Part shown: one piece after another, positions 49,002 to 58,803 of the stretch
How positions within the stretch are numbered: the first letter of the stretch is position 1
How the letters are laid out: each line of letters starts with the position of its first letter
Assembly: GCA_913044165.1 (NCBI GenBank)
Contig: CAJWMY010000001.1
Location: 1-64,000, forward strand
Source of the DNA: an uncultured Puniceicoccaceae bacterium
GTDB lineage: Bacteria > Verrucomicrobiota > Verrucomicrobiia > Opitutales > Coraliomargaritaceae
DNA length: 64,000 bases
Reading direction: 5' to 3'
Notes under the pieces: generated by a model
Database searches by the model: none
What the model saw: the letters and a program-made list of their open reading frames with translations, nothing else
What the model was told of the DNA's origin: nothing
Program-made: the position numbers and the translations under genes

Positions 49002-50513
49002 ATGTTTAAGAGAGTAAATAGGCATCGGAACATTACTATACCAATTGCATTAAGGGAGTGGCTTGTTTGCATCTTCGCTACCTTGACTCTTGTGTTTACA
49101 GCATGGTCCTTAGGTGGTTATAAAACTTGGGCGTTACATCTTTTGTTTATAGGCGGCTTGGTAACATTTTTAGCCAGTGTTTTACCTATGCCAAGATCAT
49201 GGAATGGCTATGACCAACAGCATGGAAATTTAAAGAATTTTAAACGCCTTTTATTACAGCCATTCTTCTGGGCCGGTCTGTTCTTCCTGGTCTATATTTT
49301 AATCCAATATTTCAATCCATCTATTGTTCAGGTTTTTGGTGAAAATTCATGGTGGGTTGAGCGCATGAATCCTCCTTTAGCCGGGAGTTTGCCTTCTAGT
49401 GTCAAGGCAGATTACGAAACCATGAATGCTTTGCGAACACTTGTTATCCAAGCATCTTCCATAAGTTTGGCATGTGGTATTTTGTTAGGCATACAGAGAA
49501 GGAAAACCGCCTTAATTATTCTTTGGTCTTTTGTCACTTCGGCTGTGATGATGGGATTTGTTGCTATATTGCAAAAGCTTTCTTGTCCCGATAAAATATT
49601 GTGGATAGTCGATGTTGTTAATAAGCATCCATGGGGCACCTTTGCTTATCGTAATCAAGCGGCGGCATATTTAATTTTGGCTACAATCATCTCATGCCTT
49701 CTTTATTTCTATCATATTAGAACTCCTAAAAATCTGAATACTTCACCCACAAGGGATGGCCCGCATTTGTTGTGTTTGTTATATATTTTCATACTTTTTT
49801 CTTCAATATGGCTGGCCTTATCTCGAGGTGGGATAGTAATAGCAAGTTTCCTGGTATTAGCTTTTTTGATTTTAGCTTTATTTAAAACTATTTTTGATTA
49901 TCGATTTTATAGAGATTGGTTTCCAGTATGTTTGTTAGTATCTATATTTTTTGGAAGTAGTTTATTTGTTGTGCAACTTTCAGATTGGGATGCTATTAAT
50001 AAGAGGATTAAGCATTTTAAACAAATTGAAACCAACATTGAAACATATGATCGAACTTTATCATCTGCTGCGACTTGGGATATGGCTCAAGATCGCTTAG
50101 TCTTTGGCTGGGGAGCAGGATCATTTAGATATATTTTTCCGATATACCAAAAAAATTATGAAACAATATGGTATCATTGGAAATCTAAGAAAAGAGGGTG
50201 GCAGGGAAGAAGAATTTATAATTATGCCCACAACGATTGGCTTCAATTTCTTTCGGAATATGGAGCCCTAGGATGTTTGTTTCTCGTAGGAATGTTTTTG
50301 TGCCTGGTTGTTCCCGCCGTAAATTTGTTTATTTTCGCTAAATCAGCTGGAAGTTTAATGTTAATTGGGGTATTCCTTATATTCATTCATAATTTTGTCG
50401 ATTTCATCTTTAGTAGCCCTGCTTATTGGGTCGCTTTTTTCGGAAGCCTTTTTCTTATTTTAAAGCTATTTCAGTTAGATAATAAAGCTTTCAAAGATCT
50501 GGGTAATTTATAA
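49002..50513 (+). CDS. O-antigen ligase/polymerase-like membrane protein (first copy)
   Basis: A 503-residue protein with about 10-12 membrane spans of the Wzy_C/O-antigen ligase type, which polymerises repeat units or ligates polymer to a carrier in the periplasm. The central loop (KIYxxKRGWQGRRIYN-like region; YNYAHNDWLQFLSEYGALG) contains the conserved HNxxLQ motif, and WLALSRGGIVIASFL is the SRGG motif of this family. It is 83 bases after the WecA-like gene. A second ligase-like protein lies further on at 54521, so the cluster may polymerise and ligate by separate proteins. Confidence 0.82.
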   Translation: MFKRVNRHRNITIPIALREWLVCIFATLTLVFTAWSLGGYKTWALHLLFIGGLVTFLASVLPMPRSWNGYDQQHGNLKNFKRLLLQPFFWAGLFFLVYILIQYFNPSIVQVFGENSWWVERMNPPLAGSLPSSVKADYETMNALRTLVIQASSISLACGILLGIQRRKTALIILWSFVTSAVMMGFVAILQKLSCPDKILWIVDVVNKHPWGTFAYRNQAAAYLILATIISCLLYFYHIRTPKNLNTSPTRDGPHLLCLLYIFILFSSIWLALSRGGIVIASFLVLAFLILALFKTIFDYRFYRDWFPVCLLVSIFFGSSLFVVQLSDWDAINKRIKHFKQIETNIETYDRTLSSAATWDMAQDRLVFGWGAGSFRYIFPIYQKNYETIWYHWKSKKRGWQGRRIYNYAHNDWLQFLSEYGALGCLFLVGMFLCLVVPAVNLFIFAKSAGSLMLIGVFLIFIHNFVDFIFSSPAYWVAFFGSLFLILKLFQLDNKAFKDLGNL

Positions 50514-50614
50514 TCCTGAAGAATGGGCTCTAGCTCTAATATTTATTTAATCACTTTCTTAAATATTTAAGCCTTGTGAAGTAGGGGCGCTTAATTAACT
50601 TATTCCCTTTGTTT

Positions 50615-51562
50615 ATGAATATCTTACTTACAGGCTGTGCTGGATTTATTGGCTCTCATACTCTTCAAAAGGCCCTTGAGGATGGGCACAGAGTTATTGG
50701 GGTAGATAATTTTGACCCTTTTTATTCTAGGGAAGTTAAAAATCAAAATCTCTGTAATGTTAGTTCTGAAAATTTTGAACTGATTGAAGCTGACTTAGCT
50801 GATCTAGAAACCTACCAAAAAATTGATTTCATGAATGAGGATCTTTCTTTTGATGCAATAATTCATTTGGCAGCAAAAGCGGGTGTCAGACCATCTATAG
50901 AAGATCCTTTAGGCTACCAGAGATCAAACGTCATAGCCACACAGAACCTTCTCGAATATGCAAAAAAACATTCTATTAAACAATTTGTCTTTGCTTCATC
51001 ATCATCTGTTTATGGCGTTAATCCAAATGTGCCTTGGAAAGAAAATGATTTGGTACTTCAGCCGATAAGTCCTTATGCGAGCACTAAAGTTAGTTGTGAA
51101 CTCATGGGCCATGTCTATTCTCAGCTTTATAACATTCGGTTTCTTGGACTTCGCTTTTTTACAGTCTATGGTCCTCGACAAAGGCCCGATTTGGCCATAA
51201 ACAAATTTTTTCGTCTGATTAATGAAGGAGAACAGATCCCTTTTTTTGGTGATGGCACAACGCGTAGGGATTATACTTATATCGATGACATTGTTAATGG
51301 AATTATGAGGGCTCTTGTTTATAATAAATCTAATTATGAGATTTTTAATTTAGGTAATGATCAGACGGTCACACTTACTGAATTGATTGAAACGATTGAG
51401 TTAGAGATGGGACAAAAAGCTATTATCGATAAAAAGCCAGATCAAGCTGGAGATGTCCCTCAAACATGGGCAGACATTAGCAAGGCTAAAAGCCTTCTAG
51501 GCTATATGCCAAAAACAAGTTTTAAAGAAGGTATTGAAAAATATTACGCCTCTTTAAGATAA
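50615..51562 (+). CDS. NAD-dependent sugar epimerase (UDP-glucuronate 4-epimerase-like)
   Basis: A 315-residue extended SDR. I set the start at the ATG at 50615 rather than the TTG at 50609. The nucleotide-binding motif is LLTGCAGFIGSHT, VDNFDPFYSREVK follows as in UDP-glucuronate epimerases, then HLAAKAGVRPSIEDPL, the catalytic SSSSVYG and Y..SK in SPYASTKVSCE, and GLRFFTVYGPRQRPD. The PFYxxxxK and AGVRPSI patterns point to UDP-GlcA to UDP-GalA epimerisation. Uronic acids would be expected in an acidic exopolysaccharide. It is the first of a closely spaced run of genes. Confidence 0.84.
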   Translation: MNILLTGCAGFIGSHTLQKALEDGHRVIGVDNFDPFYSREVKNQNLCNVSSENFELIEADLADLETYQKIDFMNEDLSFDAIIHLAAKAGVRPSIEDPLGYQRSNVIATQNLLEYAKKHSIKQFVFASSSSVYGVNPNVPWKENDLVLQPISPYASTKVSCELMGHVYSQLYNIRFLGLRFFTVYGPRQRPDLAINKFFRLINEGEQIPFFGDGTTRRDYTYIDDIVNGIMRALVYNKSNYEIFNLGNDQTVTLTELIETIELEMGQKAIIDKKPDQAGDVPQTWADISKAKSLLGYMPKTSFKEGIEKYYASLR

Positions 51563-51587
51563 AATCTTCAGCCTTATTAGTAATAAA

Positions 51588-52112
51588 ATGATTATGAAAC
51601 TTTTAAAAAAAGCACTTATGAGAGGGCTCTTGCTTATATCTAAAAATAATTATATGAGAGTTCTTGGAGTGAAGCATGGCAAGGATTGTAAAATTGTAGC
51701 TTTAAACGGGGGAACTTTTGGAAGCGAACCATATCTCGTTAGTCTAGGCGATCATGTGGAGGTATCATTTGATGTCCGTTTTATAACTCATGATGGAAGC
51801 ATTTGGGTGGCTAGAGGCAAGCATCCAAAATCAGATGTGATAGGCCCTATATCAATTGGAAATAATGTATTTATTGGAGCAAAGTCTATCATTTTGCCAA
51901 ATACTAATATTGGAAATAATGTCATTATTGGAGCAGGATCTATTGTTAAAGGAAATTATCCATCTGGCGAGGTATATGCTGGTATTCCTGCAAAACGAAT
52001 AAAGGCTACAGATTCATATATAGCAGAAAAATTAAATGATGCTTTGCCAACAAAGTTGTTATCAAAAAAAGAAAAGAAGAAGTTTCTCATTAACTATTTT
52101 AATAGAAGTTAA
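51588..52112 (+). CDS. Hexapeptide-repeat acyltransferase
   Basis: A 174-residue left-handed beta-helix (LbH) acyltransferase of the type that puts acetyl groups on sugars or amino sugars. The hexapeptide repeats run GPISIGNNVFIGAKSIILPN, TNIGNNVIIGAGSIVKGN and EVYAGIPAKRIKA, with the conserved catalytic-region His in FITHDG. An ATG at 51594 (MKLLKK) is an alternative start. In this context it likely O- or N-acetylates a unit of the polysaccharide. It starts 25 bases after the epimerase. Confidence 0.84.
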   Translation: MIMKLLKKALMRGLLLISKNNYMRVLGVKHGKDCKIVALNGGTFGSEPYLVSLGDHVEVSFDVRFITHDGSIWVARGKHPKSDVIGPISIGNNVFIGAKSIILPNTNIGNNVIIGAGSIVKGNYPSGEVYAGIPAKRIKATDSYIAEKLNDALPTKLLSKKEKKKFLINYFNRS

Positions 52113-52145
52113 GGCTTTATGAATATTTTTAATTAAGCAAAAGTG

Positions 52146-53585
52146 ATGTCAAAAGAAGTAGGCGCTGTATCGGGAAGTTTGCTATGGGCTTCATCTGAAA
52201 AAGTATGCCAATTCATAATTGGCTTTTTAGTTACAACTATATTGGCTAGAGAAATAGGGCCAAGTGCTTTTGGGCTAGTTGCTTTAGCTATAGTCTTTGA
52301 ATTTTTATTTCTCTATTTAATGGAATCAGGATTATCTCAAGTGATAATTCAAAAAAAAGAAATTAATTCAAATGAGGTTAATACCGCTTTTACATTAAAT
52401 GTCTTACTTGGAGCTGTATTTACTTTGCTTTTTTTCTTTTCTGCCAATCTTCTAGCGGAATTTTTTAATCAAGCTCAGCTTACGGATATTATCAAAATTT
52501 TGTCTATTAAGATTTTTTTGATATCATTTAGTAGGATTCATGTTGCCCTGTTAGAGAAACATTTTAACTTTAAAAGGTTGGTATGTATTTCTGTACCTGT
52601 GCGGATATCATGTGGAATTTTGGCGATATATTTAGTTTATAGTGGGTTTGGCATTTGGTCTTATATATATTATAATGTAGCTCAAGCAGCATTGCTTTCT
52701 ACAGCCCTATTTTTATTTTCAGGATATAATGTCAAATTCTATTTATCAGCCGAATGCCTTCAAAAGCTATTGCCTCTAGGCATTCAATTTAGTGCTACCA
52801 GACTACTGAATACTTTATCCGAAAAAATTTATTACATTGTTATTGGCAAATACTATAATGTTTCAACTTTAGGTCTTTTTCAGAGAGCAGATGTAATTCG
52901 AAGATCTAGTTCAGAGGAGTTCTCTACCATCATAAATCGTGTATTTTTTCCACTTTTTTCCAAAAAAAGCAGCTCATCGTTTGATTTTCTTGAAGCATAT
53001 AAAAAAGTAGCACCATTCTACAGCCTATTTTTTTTCTTAACATCAGCTATTATTATTAGTTTATCAGACTTTTTAATCCATGTCTTATTAGGAGTAGAGT
53101 GGGAGCAGTCTTCAATGTTTTTAAAATTTCTTTCCGTATTGGGCTTTATTAATTCACTTAATTTATTTTTAGCAATGATTAGGAAATCTACAGGCTCTGG
53201 GAAAGTGCTACTAAATGAGACAATCTTTGAAAGAATTATTCGTTTAGTTTTATTATTTAGCCTGATAGGCCATGGGTTAATCGCAGTTATATGTGGGCAA
53301 ATCTTTGGGTCTCTCTGTGCATTTTTATTGAGGATATTTTCGCTCAAGTCATTTTTAAGAATTAGCTATCATCAAGCATTGAAGCCTTTTTTATCAGGAT
53401 TGGTGCTATTAGTTATGACATTAATTCTATACGGATTAAATTATTTTTATCTTTACGAATATTTTAATTTATTGCTTACGAGAACAGTTTTTATATTAAT
53501 TGCTATTTGTTGCACCTGCTTAGTAGTTAAATGTTTTTATAGTTCGGAGATTAACTATCTTTCTCGTAATTTTTTTAAAAAATAA
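52146..53585 (+). CDS. Wzx-like polysaccharide flippase
   Basis: A 479-residue, 12-14-span membrane protein of the MOP/polysaccharide-synthesis (PF13440-like) family, which flips lipid-linked repeat units across the inner membrane. The N-terminal motif KEVGAVSGSLLWASSEKVCQ with LAREIGPSAFGLVALAIV is typical of Wzx/TuaB-type exporters. The ATG at 52146 is preferred over the GTG at 52143. The sulfotransferase gene begins one base after its stop, showing tight coupling. Confidence 0.86.
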   Translation: MSKEVGAVSGSLLWASSEKVCQFIIGFLVTTILAREIGPSAFGLVALAIVFEFLFLYLMESGLSQVIIQKKEINSNEVNTAFTLNVLLGAVFTLLFFFSANLLAEFFNQAQLTDIIKILSIKIFLISFSRIHVALLEKHFNFKRLVCISVPVRISCGILAIYLVYSGFGIWSYIYYNVAQAALLSTALFLFSGYNVKFYLSAECLQKLLPLGIQFSATRLLNTLSEKIYYIVIGKYYNVSTLGLFQRADVIRRSSSEEFSTIINRVFFPLFSKKSSSSFDFLEAYKKVAPFYSLFFFLTSAIIISLSDFLIHVLLGVEWEQSSMFLKFLSVLGFINSLNLFLAMIRKSTGSGKVLLNETIFERIIRLVLLFSLIGHGLIAVICGQIFGSLCAFLLRIFSLKSFLRISYHQALKPFLSGLVLLVMTLILYGLNYFYLYEYFNLLLTRTVFILIAICCTCLVVKCFYSSEINYLSRNFFKK

Positions 53586-54503
53586 GTGAAAACTTTAATT
53601 TATATAATATCGTCTCCACGGTCAGGATCTACTTTATTGGCAAATATCTTGGGTAATTCAAGTGGGGTATTTAATGTGGGCGAGCTGACTTCTTTGAATG
53701 GCTTCATAAACGGAAACAGTAGGCAAGCAATTACTTTTAAAAATAAATGTTCATGTGGCAGTAGTTTTTTAGATTGTAGTTTTTGGAAGCCCGTTCTAGC
53801 AAGAGTTTCCCAATCTCTAGAAGTAGATAGAAAAGATATTAAAACAAATATATTTATTTCTAAAAGTATTGCATTTCGGTTTCTTTTCCCAAAAAAGCAT
53901 CTGTCAAATCTTAAACATCAACTTATAAATGGAGATAAAGCAAAGAATTGTGCTGAACACGCCTTTAGTGTTTTAGATGAAGTTGTCGCATCATCAGGGG
54001 CTAATACATTAGTGGATTCTTCAAAGAATATACTTAATTTAATCGCCTACACTCAATTTTTACCCAGGGATTGGAATTTGAAAATAGTATACATAAGTCG
54101 CAAGCCGGAAGCAACAGCTTATTCGGTAAAAAAGGCAGGGAAAAGGCTTAGGATAAAAAAATATTATTCTTATATTTTCAATCTTATAAAATGCATTCAT
54201 TTTAATAGAGTATTAAAAATCTATCTTCACGGCGTAGACCATATTTCAATTTCTCTTGAGGATTTATGTAATAACTTTAGAGACACAGAAAAAGCGATAT
54301 TAAGTTATCTAGGGGATGGAGACATGCAAAAATTAAGCTTAGATCCTAATTGCCGTATAAGGCATGACCTGGGGGGTAGCGTAAGTCTTAATTCATTAGA
54401 TAAAAGTATTAAATTACAACTAAACTCAGATTGGGATAAAAAAATTAACATTTTTGAAAAAATAATTACCAAAGCTTTAAAAAGCCTGCTTAGAGTTAAG
54501 TAG
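53586..54503 (+). CDS. Sulfotransferase-family protein (first copy)
   Basis: A 305-residue protein with the 5'-phosphosulfate-binding loop SSPRSGSTLLANILG at residues 9-23 and a later conserved VYISRKPEATAYSVKKA, the 3'-phosphate region (RxPxxxxxS). These are the two PAPS-binding signatures of the sulfotransferase family. Two Cys pairs (CSCGSSFLDC, about residues 55-64) lie in a loop as in bacterial polysaccharide and Stf-type enzymes. It starts with GTG at the base after the Wzx stop. Its place inside the polysaccharide cluster implies sulfation of a sugar unit; the acceptor is unknown. Confidence 0.8.
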   Translation: MKTLIYIISSPRSGSTLLANILGNSSGVFNVGELTSLNGFINGNSRQAITFKNKCSCGSSFLDCSFWKPVLARVSQSLEVDRKDIKTNIFISKSIAFRFLFPKKHLSNLKHQLINGDKAKNCAEHAFSVLDEVVASSGANTLVDSSKNILNLIAYTQFLPRDWNLKIVYISRKPEATAYSVKKAGKRLRIKKYYSYIFNLIKCIHFNRVLKIYLHGVDHISISLEDLCNNFRDTEKAILSYLGDGDMQKLSLDPNCRIRHDLGGSVSLNSLDKSIKLQLNSDWDKKINIFEKIITKALKSLLRVK

Positions 54504-54520
54504 CTAAAGTTTATCAAATT

Positions 54521-55873
54521 ATGAAGATTATAGAAATAATTTCAGATTGGAAACGTCTGTTGAATTACATATCAATTTTCATTGTATTTTTGAATTTCAC
54601 AAACACATACCTTTTTATATCAGGAATCTCTGGCTTAGCTTTTCAGCACGTTTCACTTCTGATGATGTCAGCTTTTGTTTTAAATATATGTGCAAACTTT
54701 AAAACATTACATGACTTGATCATTAGGAGAAAAATCTTAATACTTTTCCTTTTGATTTTTTGCGTGCTCCCGATGCTAGGGGTATTTTTATCTCCTTATG
54801 TAATGATGCGTTTTGTAGGCTATTATGTTTTAAGCGCACTTATATTTATAAATGTAATTTTATTTATTAAAAAGGAGGGATTTGCTATATTCAAAAGGTA
54901 TTTATTTTATTCATATTTATGGACGCTATTTGGCATTTTATTAAGTTATTTAGCTCCTAATTTATTTTATACAATTTCACAAATGCAAGCTCAGGCAATG
55001 GGCATGAATTCTGTTTGGGGAGAGATTAAGGTAGGCGAAGCTAGTCATGCCAGAGCATTTGGATTTTATATGCAGCCTAACAAGGCATATACTGCTGTTT
55101 TATTCCATCTTTTCATTCTAGTAACAGCATTTTTTAATAAGAATTTATACGGTCGTTTATTTTTATATATTTCCGCATTTGGTGCAATTTTATTAACAGG
55201 CTCAAGAGGCGGATTCTTAATGTTTTTTATCTTTGTTTTATTGGTGTTACTTTCAGAAATTCTTCATGGGGGTAGAAATAAATTTAATAGAAAAGTAAGT
55301 TTCACGAGTTTTATCCCTGCATATTTTTCCTTATTTATAGGATTAAATATAGTTGCAGTAACTCTTATGATCTTTGGTAAGAGCTCATTCCTTGGTGAGG
55401 GATTAAACGTAGTTCAAAAAATTATCCAAACTTTTTCAACAGCACAAAGCCAGGGAATTCTTTCAGATGCTAGTGTTTTCTATCGGATTAAAGCGCAAAG
55501 CGAATATCTAAGTTTTATATTTCAAGATCCTTTAAAAATGATTATCGGATATGGGGTGGGTGCTTCTGATTATTATAAATATTTCGGCGATTTAAGTAAT
55601 TCTAGCCATAATAATTTTCTGGAAGTTGTATTTGAGCATGGACTGCCTTTGGGATTAATCATGTATGGATTTCTAATATATCTGGCATTTACGAGGGAAT
55701 CCAAACAATTTTTAGCCTATTATAGCTATAATATTTCTAGTTTGATAGTTATTTGCTTTATAATACAATCATTTACTATTAACACCTTATTTACTTTTCG
55801 GCTTTTCCCATTACTTGTTGGATTCTGGTTAATGTCACTTTACTTTCCCGAATATAAAAATAGGAGATTATAG
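54521..55873 (+). CDS. O-antigen ligase/polymerase-like membrane protein (second copy)
   Basis: A 450-residue protein with about ten membrane spans. The family motif region is ILLTGSRGGFLMFFIFV, and the loop GVGASDYYKYFGDLSNSSHNNFLEVVFEHG with HNxFLE is the Wzy/ligase active-region pattern. It is not close to the first copy beyond those motifs. It is 17 bases after the sulfotransferase and 2 bases before the next gene. One of the two proteins probably polymerises repeat units and the other ligates or acts in a later step. Confidence 0.8.
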   Translation: MKIIEIISDWKRLLNYISIFIVFLNFTNTYLFISGISGLAFQHVSLLMMSAFVLNICANFKTLHDLIIRRKILILFLLIFCVLPMLGVFLSPYVMMRFVGYYVLSALIFINVILFIKKEGFAIFKRYLFYSYLWTLFGILLSYLAPNLFYTISQMQAQAMGMNSVWGEIKVGEASHARAFGFYMQPNKAYTAVLFHLFILVTAFFNKNLYGRLFLYISAFGAILLTGSRGGFLMFFIFVLLVLLSEILHGGRNKFNRKVSFTSFIPAYFSLFIGLNIVAVTLMIFGKSSFLGEGLNVVQKIIQTFSTAQSQGILSDASVFYRIKAQSEYLSFIFQDPLKMIIGYGVGASDYYKYFGDLSNSSHNNFLEVVFEHGLPLGLIMYGFLIYLAFTRESKQFLAYYSYNISSLIVICFIIQSFTINTLFTFRLFPLLVGFWLMSLYFPEYKNRRL

Positions 55874-55875
55874 AA

Positions 55876-56535
55876 ATGTCCAATAATCAATTAAGAAATC
55901 TAATTAAGAGTAGCCCATCAATATATCCTTTTTATATTAATTGGATTAGGCGCTTAAACGTTGATTTTCCAAATAATTCAACCGATTTGCACCTTACAGG
56001 ATTTCCTCGGTCTGCTAACACTTACTGCCGAGAACTAACTAAAGAGGTATTTCCGGAACTTAATATCGTTTCTCATATTCATACGGTTGCATCTTTAAAA
56101 AAAGCACTTAAAAATAATGTTACGATAGCATTATTGTTGAGATCTCCTTTGAGCACAACGTCTTCTATGTTAATGAAATTTGATTATAAGAAAGAAGACG
56201 AAATCTTATATGACTATATTAAATATCATGAATTTGTTCTTAGAAACATAGAAAAGATAAGAATCTTTAGTTTTGATGAAATAATTGAATGCCCTCTTGG
56301 CCTTATTTCTTACATTAGATCAACATTTAATGTAGACATTTCAGATAGCAGTATTGAACAAAAGTTGAAAATTGCCGAAAGAAAATCTAGCGATAAAGAA
56401 AAGACAAAGAACCCACTAGGAAGTTCTAGACCAAATAGTCAACGGGAAGAAAGAAAAGATTTTTATAGGCAATCAATAATTTCCCATAATTTATATTCCG
56501 TAGCTAATGAGTTATATTTAAAGCTTAGAAAGTAA
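55876..56535 (+). CDS. Sulfotransferase-like protein (second copy, short)
   Basis: A 219-residue protein with GFPRSANTYCRELTKEVF (residues 42-59), the P-loop-like 5'-PSB motif, and LLRSPLSTTSSMLMKF, the 3'-phosphate-binding motif. It lacks the longer C-terminus of the first copy. The C-terminal basic stretch (ERKSSDKEKTKNPLGSSRPN) may bind the PAPS or the acceptor. It is 2 bases after the Wzy-like gene and 1 base before a glycosyltransferase. I call the fold from the two PAPS motifs; activity is inference. Confidence 0.7.
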   Translation: MSNNQLRNLIKSSPSIYPFYINWIRRLNVDFPNNSTDLHLTGFPRSANTYCRELTKEVFPELNIVSHIHTVASLKKALKNNVTIALLLRSPLSTTSSMLMKFDYKKEDEILYDYIKYHEFVLRNIEKIRIFSFDEIIECPLGLISYIRSTFNVDISDSSIEQKLKIAERKSSDKEKTKNPLGSSRPNSQREERKDFYRQSIISHNLYSVANELYLKLRK

Positions 56536-56536
56536 C

Positions 56537-57637
56537 ATGAATAAAATATACGTATTAAATGTTATTGGAAGTTTAAGCAAAGGCGGAGCAGAGTATCAGT
56601 GCGCTTTATTATCTAATAAATTAGACCGCACACAATTCAATTCTAAAACTATTTGTTTTTACAAAGGGCCTTCGCCTATTAATGAAAATTTAGAGAATGT
56701 TATTTTTATTTCTCGGGGAAATAAATGGAATCTAGTTTCTTTGTATTTTAAGATTTTGTCGATCATTAGGTCAGAAAATCCTGATATTTTGCATGTATGG
56801 CTTCCGGAAATTATTTCTGTACCTGCGGCAATTATTGGGAGATTCCTTGGAATACCCGTTATTGCTAGTCACAGAAATTCAACAAAATTTTCGGGCGATA
56901 TATTAAAGTATGTAAGAGATAGAGTACGATTTATACAGTATATTTTTGCTACAAAAATAATCTCAAATTTTTATATTAATGAAGAGCCCTTCTTTTTTAG
57001 ATTTCTGTTTAATCGAAAAAAGGGTGAAGTAATATTTAATGGCTTAAAAGAAATATTACCAATAAGCGGAGAAAAGAATAAAATTGCTGACGAGCCTCTG
57101 AGTTTATTATTCGTAGGAAGATTAGCTCCAGAGAAAAATCTGCCACTATTGCTAAGAAGCGTAGCAATTATAAAAGAAAGATCAAAGTCATTTAGGCTTA
57201 GAATCTGCGGAGAAGGAAATGACGCCTATAAGTCTAAATTAAAGCAATTAATAAATAACTTAGATATTAGTGAGCAAGTAGAGTTTTTAGGCTATGACAA
57301 AAATTGGCATTTACTTGCATCCTCATCTCTCTGCCTTCTTTTGCCTTCTAAGTCTGAAGGAACAGCTAACGTAGTGATTGAGTCATTAAGCATAGGGTTG
57401 CCGGTAATAATCTCGAATATACCTATGTCTAGAAGCATATTAAGCAATAAAGTTAATGCTTTAATTGTTAGAAGGGAAGACCCTGTAGAGTGGGCTGAAA
57501 CGATTATCCATCTTTTTGAAAATGAAATATTGTCGGATCAGATAAAAAGAAATGGGATAGAGTATAGTAAGGAATTTTCTATTGATAAGATGGTTTCCAG
57601 CTATGAGAAATCTTATAATCAAATAAAAAAGAAATAA
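56537..57637 (+). CDS. Glycosyltransferase family 4 (first)
   Basis: A 366-residue GT-B fold retaining glycosyltransferase. The N-terminal motif SLSKGGAEYQCALLS with LHVWLPEIISVPAAII is acceptor-binding. The C-terminal domain contains LLFVGRLAPEKNLPLLLRSV and FLGYDKNWHLLASSSLCLLL, with the donor-binding EGTANVVIE (E-x7-E) in LPSKSEGTANVVIESLSIG. This is the GT4 signature. It probably transfers one sugar of the repeat unit on the cytoplasmic face. The next gene begins 7 bases after its stop. Confidence 0.86.
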   Translation: MNKIYVLNVIGSLSKGGAEYQCALLSNKLDRTQFNSKTICFYKGPSPINENLENVIFISRGNKWNLVSLYFKILSIIRSENPDILHVWLPEIISVPAAIIGRFLGIPVIASHRNSTKFSGDILKYVRDRVRFIQYIFATKIISNFYINEEPFFFRFLFNRKKGEVIFNGLKEILPISGEKNKIADEPLSLLFVGRLAPEKNLPLLLRSVAIIKERSKSFRLRICGEGNDAYKSKLKQLINNLDISEQVEFLGYDKNWHLLASSSLCLLLPSKSEGTANVVIESLSIGLPVIISNIPMSRSILSNKVNALIVRREDPVEWAETIIHLFENEILSDQIKRNGIEYSKEFSIDKMVSSYEKSYNQIKKK

Positions 57638-57644
57638 ATTAATA

Positions 57645-58775
57645 ATGATTTTGATTATTAATACTACTACAGCGCACAAAGGTGGATCTGTTCAAGTCGC
57701 TTTATCTTTTCTCAAGGAGTTTAAAGAGTTCAAAGTGCATCATTTTCATGTCTTTATTGGTCCTGCATTAAAAGACATTATTAATGTCTCGGAATTTCCT
57801 AAAAACTTTAATTTTTATTTCTTTAAGCATCGACCATCACAAAAATTACTTACTCTCGATCCATTATCAATAAAGTTTAAAAAGATAGAGGAAAAGATAA
57901 AAGCAGATTTTGTTATCACTACATCAGGCCCTTCATACTGGAGACCATCTTCTCCGCATATTATAGGTTATAATTTGCCGCATTATATTTACGAAGATTC
58001 ACCTTTTTGGAAAATCGCAACTATATCAACAAAGCTAAGGTTTTTTCTATTAAAATTTATAATTAGATATTTTTATAAAAAAGATGCTGATTATTATTTT
58101 GTTCAAACTGATGATGTCAGGAAGAGACTTATAAAATTTATTGATAATCCAAAAGTATTTACTGTGCCGAATACATGCGGATTTACCAAAAAATCAGTCC
58201 CTAATAATTATAAAGTTTTACCCCCCAAAGAGGGTAAAACTTTTCGATTTCTAACTTTAAGCGCCTACTACGAACATAAGAATCTAGAAATTATTGGTCT
58301 AATCTCAAAAAAATTAGAGTCTCTTGGATATTCAAATGTGGAATTTATTGTCACTCTGAGCGAAGATGCTTTTTTGAAATGCTTTAAGAGTATAGGCGCT
58401 TCTAAAATAATTAATGTAGGGACAGTAAAACCAGAGGATTGCGCTTTGTTGTATGAGGAATGCGATGCTTTAATTTTACCCACGCTTCTAGAATGTTTTT
58501 CTGCAAATTATGTCGAAGCAATGTTTATGCAGAAGCCTATCGTAACTACTGACTTGTCATTTGCAAAAACTGTTTGCAAAGAGGCGGCGTTATACTTTGA
58601 GCCTCTTAACGAGAATGATGCAGTAAATAAAATTATTTCACTCATAGATAATCCAAATGCAGAATTACAATTAATTAAAAAAGGAAATTTAAGACTTAAA
58701 AACTTTCCGAGTGCAAAACAGAGAGCTAATTTGATTATTAATATAGTGAATAAATTATTAGCAAATAATGGATAA
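57645..58775 (+). CDS. Glycosyltransferase family 4 (second)
   Basis: A 376-residue GT-B protein. The N-terminal strand MILIINTTTAHKGGSVQVAL ends in the GGxxxA loop common in GT4, and the C-terminal donor site is LPTLLECFSANYVEAMFMQK with the E-x7-E pair. VNVGTVKPEDCALLYEECDALI is the usual helix/strand before it. It overlaps the upstream end of the next reading frame by 8 bases if that frame starts at 58768. Its specificity cannot be read from sequence. Confidence 0.82.
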   Translation: MILIINTTTAHKGGSVQVALSFLKEFKEFKVHHFHVFIGPALKDIINVSEFPKNFNFYFFKHRPSQKLLTLDPLSIKFKKIEEKIKADFVITTSGPSYWRPSSPHIIGYNLPHYIYEDSPFWKIATISTKLRFFLLKFIIRYFYKKDADYYFVQTDDVRKRLIKFIDNPKVFTVPNTCGFTKKSVPNNYKVLPPKEGKTFRFLTLSAYYEHKNLEIIGLISKKLESLGYSNVEFIVTLSEDAFLKCFKSIGASKIINVGTVKPEDCALLYEECDALILPTLLECFSANYVEAMFMQKPIVTTDLSFAKTVCKEAALYFEPLNENDAVNKIISLIDNPNAELQLIKKGNLRLKNFPSAKQRANLIINIVNKLLANNG

Positions 58776-58803
58776 TAGTGAGTTATGTAAATTGAATAAT
58801 CTT

